From an uncultured Novosphingobium sp. (GTDB lineage: Bacteria > Pseudomonadota > Alphaproteobacteria > Sphingomonadales > Sphingomonadaceae), in NCBI GenBank assembly GCA_937996535.1, contig CALKVF010000037.1:1-28952 (forward strand): 28,952 nucleotides of DNA. The letters are read 5' to 3'. The notes below the pieces were generated by a model, which was given only the letters and a program-made list of their open reading frames with translations, did not search any database and was not told the origin of the DNA. The stretch's first letter is position 1; every line of letters starts with the position of its first letter. Of the stretch, positions 22,625-28,952 are shown piece by piece. The position numbers and the translations under genes are program-made.

Positions 22625-24265
22625 ATGACCCATCCCGTTTCGCCTGCCGCTTTGCGCATCACGAAAGGCCGAAAGATGAACCGCCTTGCCATCACCCTGC
22701 TGACCGCCGCCTGCGCGATCGCCCCGCTTGCGCTGGTGCCGATCCAGGCCGTGGAAGCCCAGGCCGTATCCAAGCCTGCCCATGACGTTGCCCTGTCGAT
22801 CGGGCGCGGCCAGCTGGTCACCGTTGCCGGCGCCATGACCGACGTGTTCGTCGCCAACGACACCGTGGCCGACGTGCAGGTCAAATCGGCCAACCAGCTC
22901 TATGTCTTCGGCAAGGCCGGGGGCGAAACCACGGTCTATGCCAGCGATGCGCGCGGCAACGTGATCTGGTCGGCCAATGTCCGGGTCGGCTCGAACATCG
23001 ATAGCGTCGACCAGATGCTGCACATGGCCATGCCCGACGCGAAGATGGCGGTGTCCACCATGGGCACCAACACCTTCCTGCTGACCGGCACCGTTGCCGC
23101 CCCCGAAGACGCGGCCGAGGCCCAGCGCCTCGTCCAGGCCTTCGTCGGCAAGGACGCCAATGTCATCACCCGGCTCAAGACCGCCACCCCGCTGCAGGTC
23201 AGCCTGCGCGTGCGGTTTGCCGAAGTCAGCCACTCGCTGGTCAAGACGCTGGGGGTCAACCTCACGTCGATCGACGGGTCGAGCGGGTTCCAGTTCGGGA
23301 TCGGCCAGGGCCGCACCTTCTCCTCCACCTTCGTGCCGGGCACTGTCACGGGGGTTGGCAGCACGGTGAAGGTCGTGGTGCCTGATCTCAACGATCCGAC
23401 CAAGCTGCGCGAAATCGCGGGGACTTCGGTGTCGCCCACCGATGTTGGCTCGACCCTGACCGGGGCCGGCCGCCTGCTGGGCCTCGACCTGCTCGGCGCG
23501 CTCGACGCGGGTGAAACCGCAGGTCTCGTCACCACGCTGTCCGAACCCAACCTGACCGCAATGTCGGGCGAAACCGCCGACTTCCTGGCGGGCGGCGAAT
23601 ATCCGATCCCGATCAGCCAGGGGCTGGGCACGACTTCGGTCGAATACAAGCGGTTCGGCGTCAGCCTGGCCTATACCCCGACCGTGCTCGCCAATGGCCG
23701 GATCTCGGTCCGGGTCCGCCCCGAAGTGTCCGAGCTATCGAGCCAGGGCTCGATCACGCTCAACGGCTTCCAGGTGCCCGCGCTGACCGTGCGGCGCGCG
23801 GAAACGACCGTGGAACTCGGCTCTGGCCAGAGCTTCATGATCGCCGGACTGATGAGCAATTCGGCGCAGAACACCGTCAAGAAGCTGCCCAGTGCCGGCG
23901 ACATGCCGATCCTGGGTTCGCTGTTCCGCTCGACCAATTTCCAGCGCGGCGACACCGAACTCGTGATCGTGATCACGCCCTATCTGGTCAAGCCGGTCGA
24001 TGCCAACGACATCAAGCTGCCGACCGATGGCTTCCAGGCTCCGAACGACATCCAGCGCGTGCTGGGCAACATGGACAACGACGGCAAGTCGGGCGGGGAA
24101 CGCCCCCATCCGACCACCGCGCCCGAAGCCCTGACCGCCCCCAAGATCGGCGAACTGGATGTGCCCCCCGCCCCGCCCAGCGAGGCCAAGGGCAAGAAGG
24201 ACAAGCGCGGCAAGCGCGCCGCCGATGCGGGCGCTGCGCCCACCCCCGGCTTCAGCCTGAATTGA
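22625..24265 (+). CDS. cpaC: Flp/Tad pilus outer-membrane secretin CpaC/RcpA
   Basis: 546 residues from the ATG at 22625, which has GGAGG eight bases upstream; a second ATG at 22676 with AAAGG would give a shorter, more classical signal peptide (MNRLAITLLTAACAIAPLAL, cleavage after AQA). Domains: a pilus-formation N-terminal domain (about 50-125, LSIGRGQLVTVAGAMTDVFVAND), a BON-like region (about 145-185), then the secretin domain (about 195-465) with TLSEPNLTAMSGETADFLAGGEYPIPI, VRPEVSEL and GQSFMIAGLMSN. The Lys/Arg-rich tail (KGKKDKRGKRAADAG) is low-complexity. It forms the outer-membrane pore for the pilus. It is coupled to cpaB and followed by cpaD. Confidence 0.96.
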   Translation: MTHPVSPAALRITKGRKMNRLAITLLTAACAIAPLALVPIQAVEAQAVSKPAHDVALSIGRGQLVTVAGAMTDVFVANDTVADVQVKSANQLYVFGKAGGETTVYASDARGNVIWSANVRVGSNIDSVDQMLHMAMPDAKMAVSTMGTNTFLLTGTVAAPEDAAEAQRLVQAFVGKDANVITRLKTATPLQVSLRVRFAEVSHSLVKTLGVNLTSIDGSSGFQFGIGQGRTFSSTFVPGTVTGVGSTVKVVVPDLNDPTKLREIAGTSVSPTDVGSTLTGAGRLLGLDLLGALDAGETAGLVTTLSEPNLTAMSGETADFLAGGEYPIPISQGLGTTSVEYKRFGVSLAYTPTVLANGRISVRVRPEVSELSSQGSITLNGFQVPALTVRRAETTVELGSGQSFMIAGLMSNSAQNTVKKLPSAGDMPILGSLFRSTNFQRGDTELVIVITPYLVKPVDANDIKLPTDGFQAPNDIQRVLGNMDNDGKSGGERPHPTTAPEALTAPKIGELDVPPAPPSEAKGKKDKRGKRAADAGAAPTPGFSLN

Positions 24266-24279
24266 GCGAGGTGAACACG

Positions 24280-24930
24280 ATGCGTAAACCCAACACCCGC
24301 GCCGTGCTGGCCACGGCTCTCACCCTCTCGCTTGGCCTGGCGCTGAGCGGCTGCGGCGGCGCGCCGCACAATCGCAGCCTGGAAAGCGTGCACCAGCCGA
24401 TCGTGCAGCGCACCAATTACACGCTCGATCTCGTGTCGGGCCCCAGCGGCCTGCCGCTGAGCGAACAGCGCCGGCTGGCCGGCTGGTTCGAAGCGCTCGA
24501 CCTGCGCTATGGCGACCGGGTCTTTGTCGATGATCCGCTGGATAGCGGCGCAACGCGGGATTCGGTCGAAGCGGTCGCCGGGCGCCTTGGCATCCTGGTG
24601 GGCGATGAAGCCCCGATCACCCCGGGCGAGGTTCCAGCCGGCACGGTTCGGGTGATCGTCACCCGTTCAAGCGCCCATGTCCCCGGCTGCCCCGACTGGT
24701 CGGCCAAGTCGGACACCAATTTCGCCAACGGCACAGCGTCCAACTATGGCTGCGCCGTCAATTCGAACATGGCCGCGATGATCGCCGATCCCGAACACCT
24801 GATCCACGGCGCCACTGGCACCGGGGGGACCACGGTGATGAGTTCGACCAAGGCCATCGACAGCTATCGTGATGCCGCGCCGACTGGCGAAAAGGGCCTC
24901 AAGACTGAATCCACGCAGGGCGGGAAGTAA
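24280..24930 (+). CDS. cpaD: Pilus assembly lipoprotein CpaD
   Basis: 216 residues from the ATG at 24280, with GAGGTGA upstream; a TTG overlapping the cpaC stop would add six residues. The signal peptide ends in a lipobox, LALSGC with Cys25. The CpaD domain is shown by HQPIVQRTNYTLDL near 45-60, SEQRRLAGWFEALDLRYGDRVFVDD near 70, and the C-terminal CPDWSAKSDTNFANGTASNYGCAVNSNMAAMIADP block (about 145-180), which is diagnostic of the family and contains two conserved Cys. It probably assists secretin assembly in the outer membrane. It lies between cpaC and cpaE with short gaps. Confidence 0.93.
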   Translation: MRKPNTRAVLATALTLSLGLALSGCGGAPHNRSLESVHQPIVQRTNYTLDLVSGPSGLPLSEQRRLAGWFEALDLRYGDRVFVDDPLDSGATRDSVEAVAGRLGILVGDEAPITPGEVPAGTVRVIVTRSSAHVPGCPDWSAKSDTNFANGTASNYGCAVNSNMAAMIADPEHLIHGATGTGGTTVMSSTKAIDSYRDAAPTGEKGLKTESTQGGK

Positions 24931-24933
24931 ATC

Positions 24934-26223
24934 ATGAATGCACCTTGGAAACCCGGCGCGCAGGGTAATCGCGACGCGTTCAGCGCCTTCATCTGCGACG
25001 ATGCCGCACTCGATGTGCTGCGCCCCGTCGTGATCGAAATGGGCTGGCAGCCTGAAAAGTGCAACAAGGGCGGGCTGCGCAACGCGGTCCAGTCGCTCTC
25101 GATCACCGCCAGCCCGAACATCCTGATGGTCGACCTGTCGGAAAGCGGCGACCCGCTGAGCGATATCAACGCGCTGGCCGAAGTCTGCGAGCCCGGCACC
25201 GTGGTGATCGCGGTCGGCCAGGTCAACGACGTGCGGCTTTACCGCGATCTCATCGCCAGCGGGATCCACGATTACCTGCTCAAGCCGCTCTCGCCGGGGC
25301 AGGTGCGCGATGCGCTGGTCAATGCCCAGGCGATCTTCTCGGCGCCCAAGCACCACGATCCGCAGGCCACCAAGCGCCACATCTCGACCGCGGTGATCGG
25401 CACGCGCGGCGGGGTCGGCGCCTCGACGCTCGCGACCTCGCTCGCCTGGCTGTTCAGCGCCGATGACAAGATGCCCACCGCGCTGCTCGATCTCGATGTG
25501 CATTTCGGCACCGGCGCTCTCGCGCTCGATCTCGAACCGGGCCGCGGCCTGACCGACGCGATCGAGAACCCGGGCCGCATCGACGGGCTGTTCATCGAAC
25601 GCGCCATGATCCGCGCCAACGATCACCTCGCGATCCTCTCGGCCGAAGCGCCGATGAATTCGCCGCTGATGACCGATGGCGCCGCCTTCGTGCAGCTGGA
25701 GGAAGAATTCCGTCAGGCCTTCGAGATGACGGTGATCGACCTGCCGCGCAACATGCTGATCAATTTCCCGCACCTGCTGGCCGGCGTGAATGTCGTGCTG
25801 GTGGTCGCGGAAATGACGCTGGCTTCGGCCCGCGATGCGATCCGCATCCTCTCGTGGCTGAAGTCCAATGCGCCGCAGGTCCAGCCGATCGTGGTGGCCA
25901 ACAAGGTCCAGACCGGGCTGGCCGAAATCAGCAAGGCCGATTTCGAAGCCTCGATCGAGCGCAAGATCGGCTTCTCGATCCCCTATGACATCAAGTCGGC
26001 GACCAATGCCGCCAAGCTTGGCCAGACCTTCGCCGATGCCAACCGCTCGTCGAAGGCGGGGACCGTGATGCGCGACATTGCCCAGGCCGTGACCGGCGCG
26101 GGCGACGAGGATGGTCCGGTCGATCAGGCCAAGGGCAAGACCTCGCTGCTTGGCAAACTCGATCTCAAGGCCCTGCTGCCGAAGAAATCGGGCGCGAAAT
26201 CGCCCGCCATGGCCAAGGCCTGA
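24934..26223 (+). CDS. cpaE: Pilus assembly localisation ATPase CpaE/TadZ
   Basis: 429 residues. The N-terminal receiver-like domain (about 15-135) has strands FICDDAALDVLRP, PNILMVDLSES and GTVVIAVGQ, ending in the YLLKPLSPGQVRDAL pattern of response regulators. A MinD/ParA-type ATPase domain follows (about 150-385). The Walker A region is GTRGGVGAST (156-165): the deviant-Walker signature lysine position is Arg158 and the P-loop lysine position is Ala163. Then come DLDVHFGTGALALDLEP and MTVIDLPRNM (Walker B). CpaE/TadZ proteins place the pilus machine at the cell pole and often have atypical Walker boxes. The basic tail (GKLDLKALLPKKSGAKSP) may contact the membrane or a partner. cpaF would normally follow, but does not here. 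Confidence 0.94.
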   Translation: MNAPWKPGAQGNRDAFSAFICDDAALDVLRPVVIEMGWQPEKCNKGGLRNAVQSLSITASPNILMVDLSESGDPLSDINALAEVCEPGTVVIAVGQVNDVRLYRDLIASGIHDYLLKPLSPGQVRDALVNAQAIFSAPKHHDPQATKRHISTAVIGTRGGVGASTLATSLAWLFSADDKMPTALLDLDVHFGTGALALDLEPGRGLTDAIENPGRIDGLFIERAMIRANDHLAILSAEAPMNSPLMTDGAAFVQLEEEFRQAFEMTVIDLPRNMLINFPHLLAGVNVVLVVAEMTLASARDAIRILSWLKSNAPQVQPIVVANKVQTGLAEISKADFEASIERKIGFSIPYDIKSATNAAKLGQTFADANRSSKAGTVMRDIAQAVTGAGDEDGPVDQAKGKTSLLGKLDLKALLPKKSGAKSPAMAKA

Positions 26224-26238
26224 ACCCCAAACCGGTGT

Positions 26239-26258
26239 CCCCCGCAGTGATGCGGGGG
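26239..26258 (+). other. Intercistronic GC hairpin at the cpaE-tadB junction
   Basis: CCCCCGCA (26239-26246) and TGCGGGGG (26251-26258) form a perfect 8-bp stem with a GTGA loop. No T-tract follows, so it is more likely an mRNA-stabilising or processing element than a terminator. It occupies the 60-bp gap where cpaF/tadA normally lies. Confidence 0.6.
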
Positions 26259-26283
26259 CGCCCGCCCACAAGGATCGCGTGTC

Positions 26284-27261
26284 ATGCAGGCGAGCATCGT
26301 CCAGCTCATCCTGATTGCCCTGGGCCTGATGGCCTTCCTGGTGCTGGCCTATCTGGCCATGACCGGGCCATCGGCGGCCAAGGAAAGCGCGCGCCGGCTT
26401 GAAGCCGTGCGCTATCGCCATTCCGACAGCACGATCGCCCGGGTCGAGGCCCAGCTCAAGAAGGCGGTCGCCGCGCGCAAGCCCAAGATGCACGCCATCG
26501 CCGGCTCGCAATCGCGCATCGCCGCGCTGGCGCTGCGGCTGCACCGCACCGGCAAGTCGTGGACGCTGAGCCAGTATTTCTATGCCTCGGCGGGGCTCGC
26601 GCTCACCGTCACGCTGCTGGTCTATCTCAAGTCGGGGGCGGCGCTGCTCTCGCTGGGGATCGGCCTGTTCGTGGGCGCCGGGCTGCCGCACATGGTGGTC
26701 AATTTCTTCATCAAGCGCCGTAGCGCGGGCTTCACCGCCAAGTTCCCCGATGCGATCGAACTCTTGGTCCGCGGCCTGCGCTCGGGCCTGCCAGTGACCG
26801 AAACGCTCGGCGTGGTGGCCAGCGAAGTTCCCGGCCCGGTGGGCGAGGAATTCAAGCTGGTGACCGAACGCATCAAGATCGGCAAGGCGATGGAGGATGC
26901 CCTTCAGGACACCGCCGACCGGCTGGCAACGCCCGAATTCAGCTTCTTCTGCATCACTCTGGCGATCCAGCGCGAAACCGGCGGGAACCTGGCCGAAACG
27001 CTGTCCAACCTCGCCGACGTGCTGCGCAAGCGCGCGCAGATGAAGCTCAAGATCAAGGCGATGTCCTCGGAATCCAAGGCCTCGGCCTATATCGTCGGCG
27101 CCCTGCCGTTCATCGTCTTCGGGATGATCTACTGGATCAATCCCAAGTACCTGGGCGGCTTCTTCACCGATGACCGGCTGATCGTGACCGGCCTTGGCGG
27201 GCTGGTGTGGATGAGCATCGGCGCCTTCATCATGGCCAAGATGGTCAGCTTCGAAATCTGA
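26284..27261 (+). CDS. tadB: Tad pilus inner-membrane platform protein TadB (type II secretion system F domain)
   Basis: 325 residues. One N-terminal membrane segment (IVQLILIALGLMAFLVLAYLAM, 5-26), a cytoplasmic stretch, a hydrophobic pair near 100-140, the T2SSF domain (about 155-280: FPDAIELLVRGLRSGLPVTETLGVVASEVPGPVGEEF) with FFCITLAIQRETGGNLAETL, and two C-terminal membrane segments. T2SSF proteins form the inner-membrane base that the motor ATPase turns to add or remove pilin. AAGGA lies about nine bases before the ATG. tadC follows after 22 bp. The motor ATPase CpaF/TadA that should act on it is not encoded in the window. Confidence 0.95.
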   Translation: MQASIVQLILIALGLMAFLVLAYLAMTGPSAAKESARRLEAVRYRHSDSTIARVEAQLKKAVAARKPKMHAIAGSQSRIAALALRLHRTGKSWTLSQYFYASAGLALTVTLLVYLKSGAALLSLGIGLFVGAGLPHMVVNFFIKRRSAGFTAKFPDAIELLVRGLRSGLPVTETLGVVASEVPGPVGEEFKLVTERIKIGKAMEDALQDTADRLATPEFSFFCITLAIQRETGGNLAETLSNLADVLRKRAQMKLKIKAMSSESKASAYIVGALPFIVFGMIYWINPKYLGGFFTDDRLIVTGLGGLVWMSIGAFIMAKMVSFEI

Positions 27262-27283
27262 ACGCGCGAGGGAACAGAGCATC

Positions 27284-28297
27284 ATGATGAACACCCCTCC
27301 CGGCCCCACGCTGCTTGGCGTTGACGTTATCTGGGTCGGCTCGATCCTGGCGGGGCTTGCCGCCGTGGCGGTGATGTTCGCGGTCTATGCCGCCGTCACC
27401 ATCCGCGATCCCATGCAGAAGCGGGTCAAGGCGCTCAACGAGCGGCGCGAACAGCTCAAGGCCGGGATCGTCACCCACACCGCCAAGAAGCGCGCCAGCA
27501 TCGTTCGCAAGAACGAGACGACCGACCGGATGCGCGATACCCTCGCCAGCCTCAAGGTGCTCCAGCAGAGCCAGGTCGAGGCAATCCAGCAAAAGCTGGC
27601 CCAGGCCGGGATCCGCAAGAAGGAATGGGGCGTCGCGGTGATTTTCGCGCGCATGGTTCTGCCGGTGGTGCTTGGCGGGATCGTCGGCTTCCTTGTCTAT
27701 GGGATCAACTATTTCCCCGAATGGGGCGGGATGAAGCGCCTGATGGCCTTCGCCGCATCGGTCGGCGCGGGCTACAAAGGCCCGGAAATCTACATCTCGA
27801 ACCTCATTTCAAAGCGCACCGACGCGATCCGCAAGGGCCTGCCCGATGCGCTCGACCTGCTGGTGATCTGTGCCGAAGCCGGCCTCACGGTCGATGCCGC
27901 GTTCAACCGCGTGGCGCGCGAACTGGGCCGGGCCTATCCCGAACTGGGTGACGAATTCGCGCTCACCGCGATCGAACTGTCGTTCCTAGGTGAACGCCGT
28001 CAGGCGTTTGAAAACCTCGCTTACCGCGTCAATCTCGATGCAGTGAAAGGCGTGACCACCACCATGGTCCAGACCGAACGCTATGGTACCCCGCTCGCCT
28101 CGGCGCTGCGCGTGCTCTCGGCCGAATTCCGCAACGAACGGATGATGCGCGCCGAAGAAAAGGCAGCGCGCCTGCCCGCGATCATGACCGTGCCGCTGAT
28201 CCTGTTCATTCTGCCGGTGCTGTTCGTCGTGATCCTGGGCCCGGCGGCCTGCTCGATCTCCGACGCCTTCGCCCACAAGCCGGGTCAGCCGACCTGA
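27284..28297 (+). CDS. tadC: Tad pilus inner-membrane platform protein TadC (type II secretion system F domain)
   Basis: 337 residues. An N-terminal membrane segment (about 15-40), a basic Lys/Arg-rich linker (MQKRVKALNERREQLKAG, then KKRASIVRKNETTDRM), a hydrophobic pair near 125-170, the T2SSF domain (about 180-305: KGLPDALDLLVICAEAGLTVDAAFNRVARE and GTPLASALRVLSAEFRNERMMRAEEKAARLP), and a final membrane segment IMTVPLILFILPVLFVVILGP. TadB and TadC probably form a heteromeric platform. The start is the first of two ATGs, after GAGGGAAC. It is the last gene of the cluster; a hairpin and an opposing MarR-type gene follow, so tadD, tadE/F/G and pilin genes are not present here. Confidence 0.94.
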   Translation: MMNTPPGPTLLGVDVIWVGSILAGLAAVAVMFAVYAAVTIRDPMQKRVKALNERREQLKAGIVTHTAKKRASIVRKNETTDRMRDTLASLKVLQQSQVEAIQQKLAQAGIRKKEWGVAVIFARMVLPVVLGGIVGFLVYGINYFPEWGGMKRLMAFAASVGAGYKGPEIYISNLISKRTDAIRKGLPDALDLLVICAEAGLTVDAAFNRVARELGRAYPELGDEFALTAIELSFLGERRQAFENLAYRVNLDAVKGVTTTMVQTERYGTPLASALRVLSAEFRNERMMRAEEKAARLPAIMTVPLILFILPVLFVVILGPAACSISDAFAHKPGQPT

Positions 28298-28320
28298 CCT
28301 AAAGGCGAAACTGCAAAATC

Positions 28321-28359
28321 GATCGGCCGGGCTACGCAAGCGGTCCGGCCGGTTCGTTT
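28321..28359. terminator. Hairpin between convergent tadC and the marR-like gene
   Basis: CGGCCGG (28324-28330) pairs with CCGGCCG (28345-28351), extendable by A-T and G-U pairs to about ten, around a 14-base loop. TTCGTTT follows on the plus strand. It probably terminates the cpa/tad transcript. The minus-strand gene's stop lies just beyond it, so it may serve both. Confidence 0.6.
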
Positions 28360-28802
28360 CAGCCCTCTCCGGCTTGCCCGGCAATCCGCGCCAAGAGCGC
28401 CTTGAACTGATCGAGTTCCGCCGGGCTCAGCGCCGCGAAGATCTGGCGTTCCATATCGAGCGCCAGCGGCATGATCTCGGCGTGGACCGCGCGGCCCGCG
28501 GCGGTGAGTTCGAGATGGTGCGAGCGCCCGTCGGCCGAATTGGGCTGGCGGGCCACCAGCCCTCGCTCGCCCAGCACCTTGCAGGCGCGGTTGACCGCCA
28601 CCTTGTCCATCCGGGTCGCGCCGACCAGTTCGCGCTGGGTGTGCGCGCCGCTATCGCCCAGCACCGCCATGACCCGCCATTCGGGGATCTTGAGCCCGAA
28701 ACGGGCGCGATATTCGCCGGCGATCCGATCGCTCACCGCGTTCGAGGTGATCGACAGCAGATAGGGCAGAAAATCCGCCAGCCGGGGCACCCTGGCCTGC
28801 AT
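28359..28802 (-). CDS. MarR-family winged-helix transcriptional regulator
   Basis: 147 residues. Central winged helix-turn-helix (about 35-105): IPEWRVMAVLGDSGAHTQRELVGATRMDKVAVNRACKVLGERGLV, followed by the wing NSADGRSHHLELTAAGRAVHAEI, which is typical of MarR (D-R-S/R wing). N- and C-terminal helices for dimerisation flank it. MarR proteins are usually dimeric repressors released by small aromatic or phenolic ligands; the ligand and target are unknown. Its ATG overlaps the stop of the upstream gene (ATGA, 28799-28802 region), so it is co-transcribed with that gene and may regulate it. It converges on tadC, so a link to pilus genes is not implied. Confidence 0.9.
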   Translation of the reverse strand: MQARVPRLADFLPYLLSITSNAVSDRIAGEYRARFGLKIPEWRVMAVLGDSGAHTQRELVGATRMDKVAVNRACKVLGERGLVARQPNSADGRSHHLELTAAGRAVHAEIMPLALDMERQIFAALSPAELDQFKALLARIAGQAGEG

Positions 28803-28952
28803 CAGCCCTGCCCCAGCACCCGCCCGGCCACCGCGCCAAGCCGCGCGGCCAGCGCGGGATCGCGCGCCTCGGGCGCGGTCATGATCGCGTGATCGAGCGC
28901 GCGGTCGATCGGGCTCGGCGCGCGGCTGGCCGGCAGGGCGGCGGCAAAGCCG
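28802..28952 (-). CDS. C-terminal end of an unrecognised protein (start outside window)
   Basis: The minus-strand frame ending at the TGA at 28804-28802 is open to the window edge and gives 49 residues, ending in ALAARLGAVAGRVLGQG. The composition is Ala/Arg-rich with one likely C-terminal helix and no recognisable motif, so I assign no function. The reason to call it is its 4-bp ATGA-type overlap with the marR-like gene and the shared direction, which is the pattern of coupled genes elsewhere in the window. Confidence 0.55.
   Translation of the reverse strand, partial: GFAAALPASRAPSPIDRALDHAIMTAPEARDPALAARLGAVAGRVLGQG

Noticed and set aside
24667..27309. Open minus-strand frame of 880 codons opposite cpaD-cpaE-tadB
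   Set aside because: It is the mirror of strongly biased GC-rich codons in three well-recognised plus-strand genes, has low-complexity Arg/His/Gly/Asp-rich composition and no domain, and crosses several real gene boundaries.
1..28952. tRNA, rRNA, CRISPR array, insertion sequence or riboswitch
   Set aside because: No cloverleaf-like, regularly repeated, transposase-coding or conserved leader sequence was seen on either strand; nearly all bases fall in assigned genes.

Overview
The window is chromosomal DNA from a GC-rich alphaproteobacterium, most likely a member of the Sphingomonadales (Novosphingobium/Sphingomonas-like). The evidence is protein character and gene order: glnB-glnA, the argS-SPOR-nagZ-scpA-scpB-tatABC series, the ispH-thrB-rnhA series, and a Caulobacter-type cpa/tad cluster. 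Coding density is high. No gene-free stretch reaches 300 bases (the longest is 173 bp), and I see no tRNA, rRNA, CRISPR array, insertion sequence or prophage block. The assignment comes from reading the sequence, not from a database search.

Layout. 1-1726: end of glnB (PII), then glnA (adenylylatable glutamine synthetase) with a strong terminator. 1797-3949: an isolated GH24 lysozyme and an aldehyde dehydrogenase, closed by a 15-bp bidirectional terminator. 3998-6273 (minus): N-degron leucyl/arginyl transferase bpt and ACT-domain threonine ammonia-lyase. 6355-8954 (plus): a 3-hydroxyisobutyrate-dehydrogenase-type oxidoreductase coupled to an exported amidohydrolase. 8951-15470 (minus): a compact argS operon carrying a SPOR envelope protein, nagZ, the condensin subunits scpA/scpB and the Tat translocase tatA-tatB-tatC. 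15567-16217 (minus): an unrecognised lipoprotein. 16287-18672 (plus): ispH-thrB-rnhA with overlapping start and stop codons. 18669-20940 (minus): a one-repeat YegP/DUF1508 protein, a DAO-type FAD oxidoreductase and an alpha/beta hydrolase. 21026-28297 (plus): a Flp/Tad pilus assembly cluster, cpaA-cpaB-cpaC-cpaD-cpaE-tadB-tadC. 28359-28952 (minus): a MarR-type regulator and the end of an unrecognised gene.

How the genes fit together. Most of the window is housekeeping: nitrogen assimilation, translation, chromosome segregation, protein export, isoprenoid precursors, threonine metabolism and peptidoglycan recycling. The accessory interest is the Tad cluster. It has the prepilin peptidase, outer-membrane secretin and pilotin-like lipoprotein, polar localisation ATPase and both inner-membrane platform proteins. 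It lacks the motor ATPase gene cpaF/tadA, which normally lies between cpaE and tadB, and it has no pilin gene in the window. The 60-bp cpaE-tadB junction carries only a GC-rich hairpin, and a terminator-like hairpin separates cpaA from cpaB. I found no system I could defend as wholly undescribed. The missing motor and pilin genes, the hairpin over the ispH ribosome-binding site, and the convergent gene pairs that share stop-codon bases are the points most worth checking.
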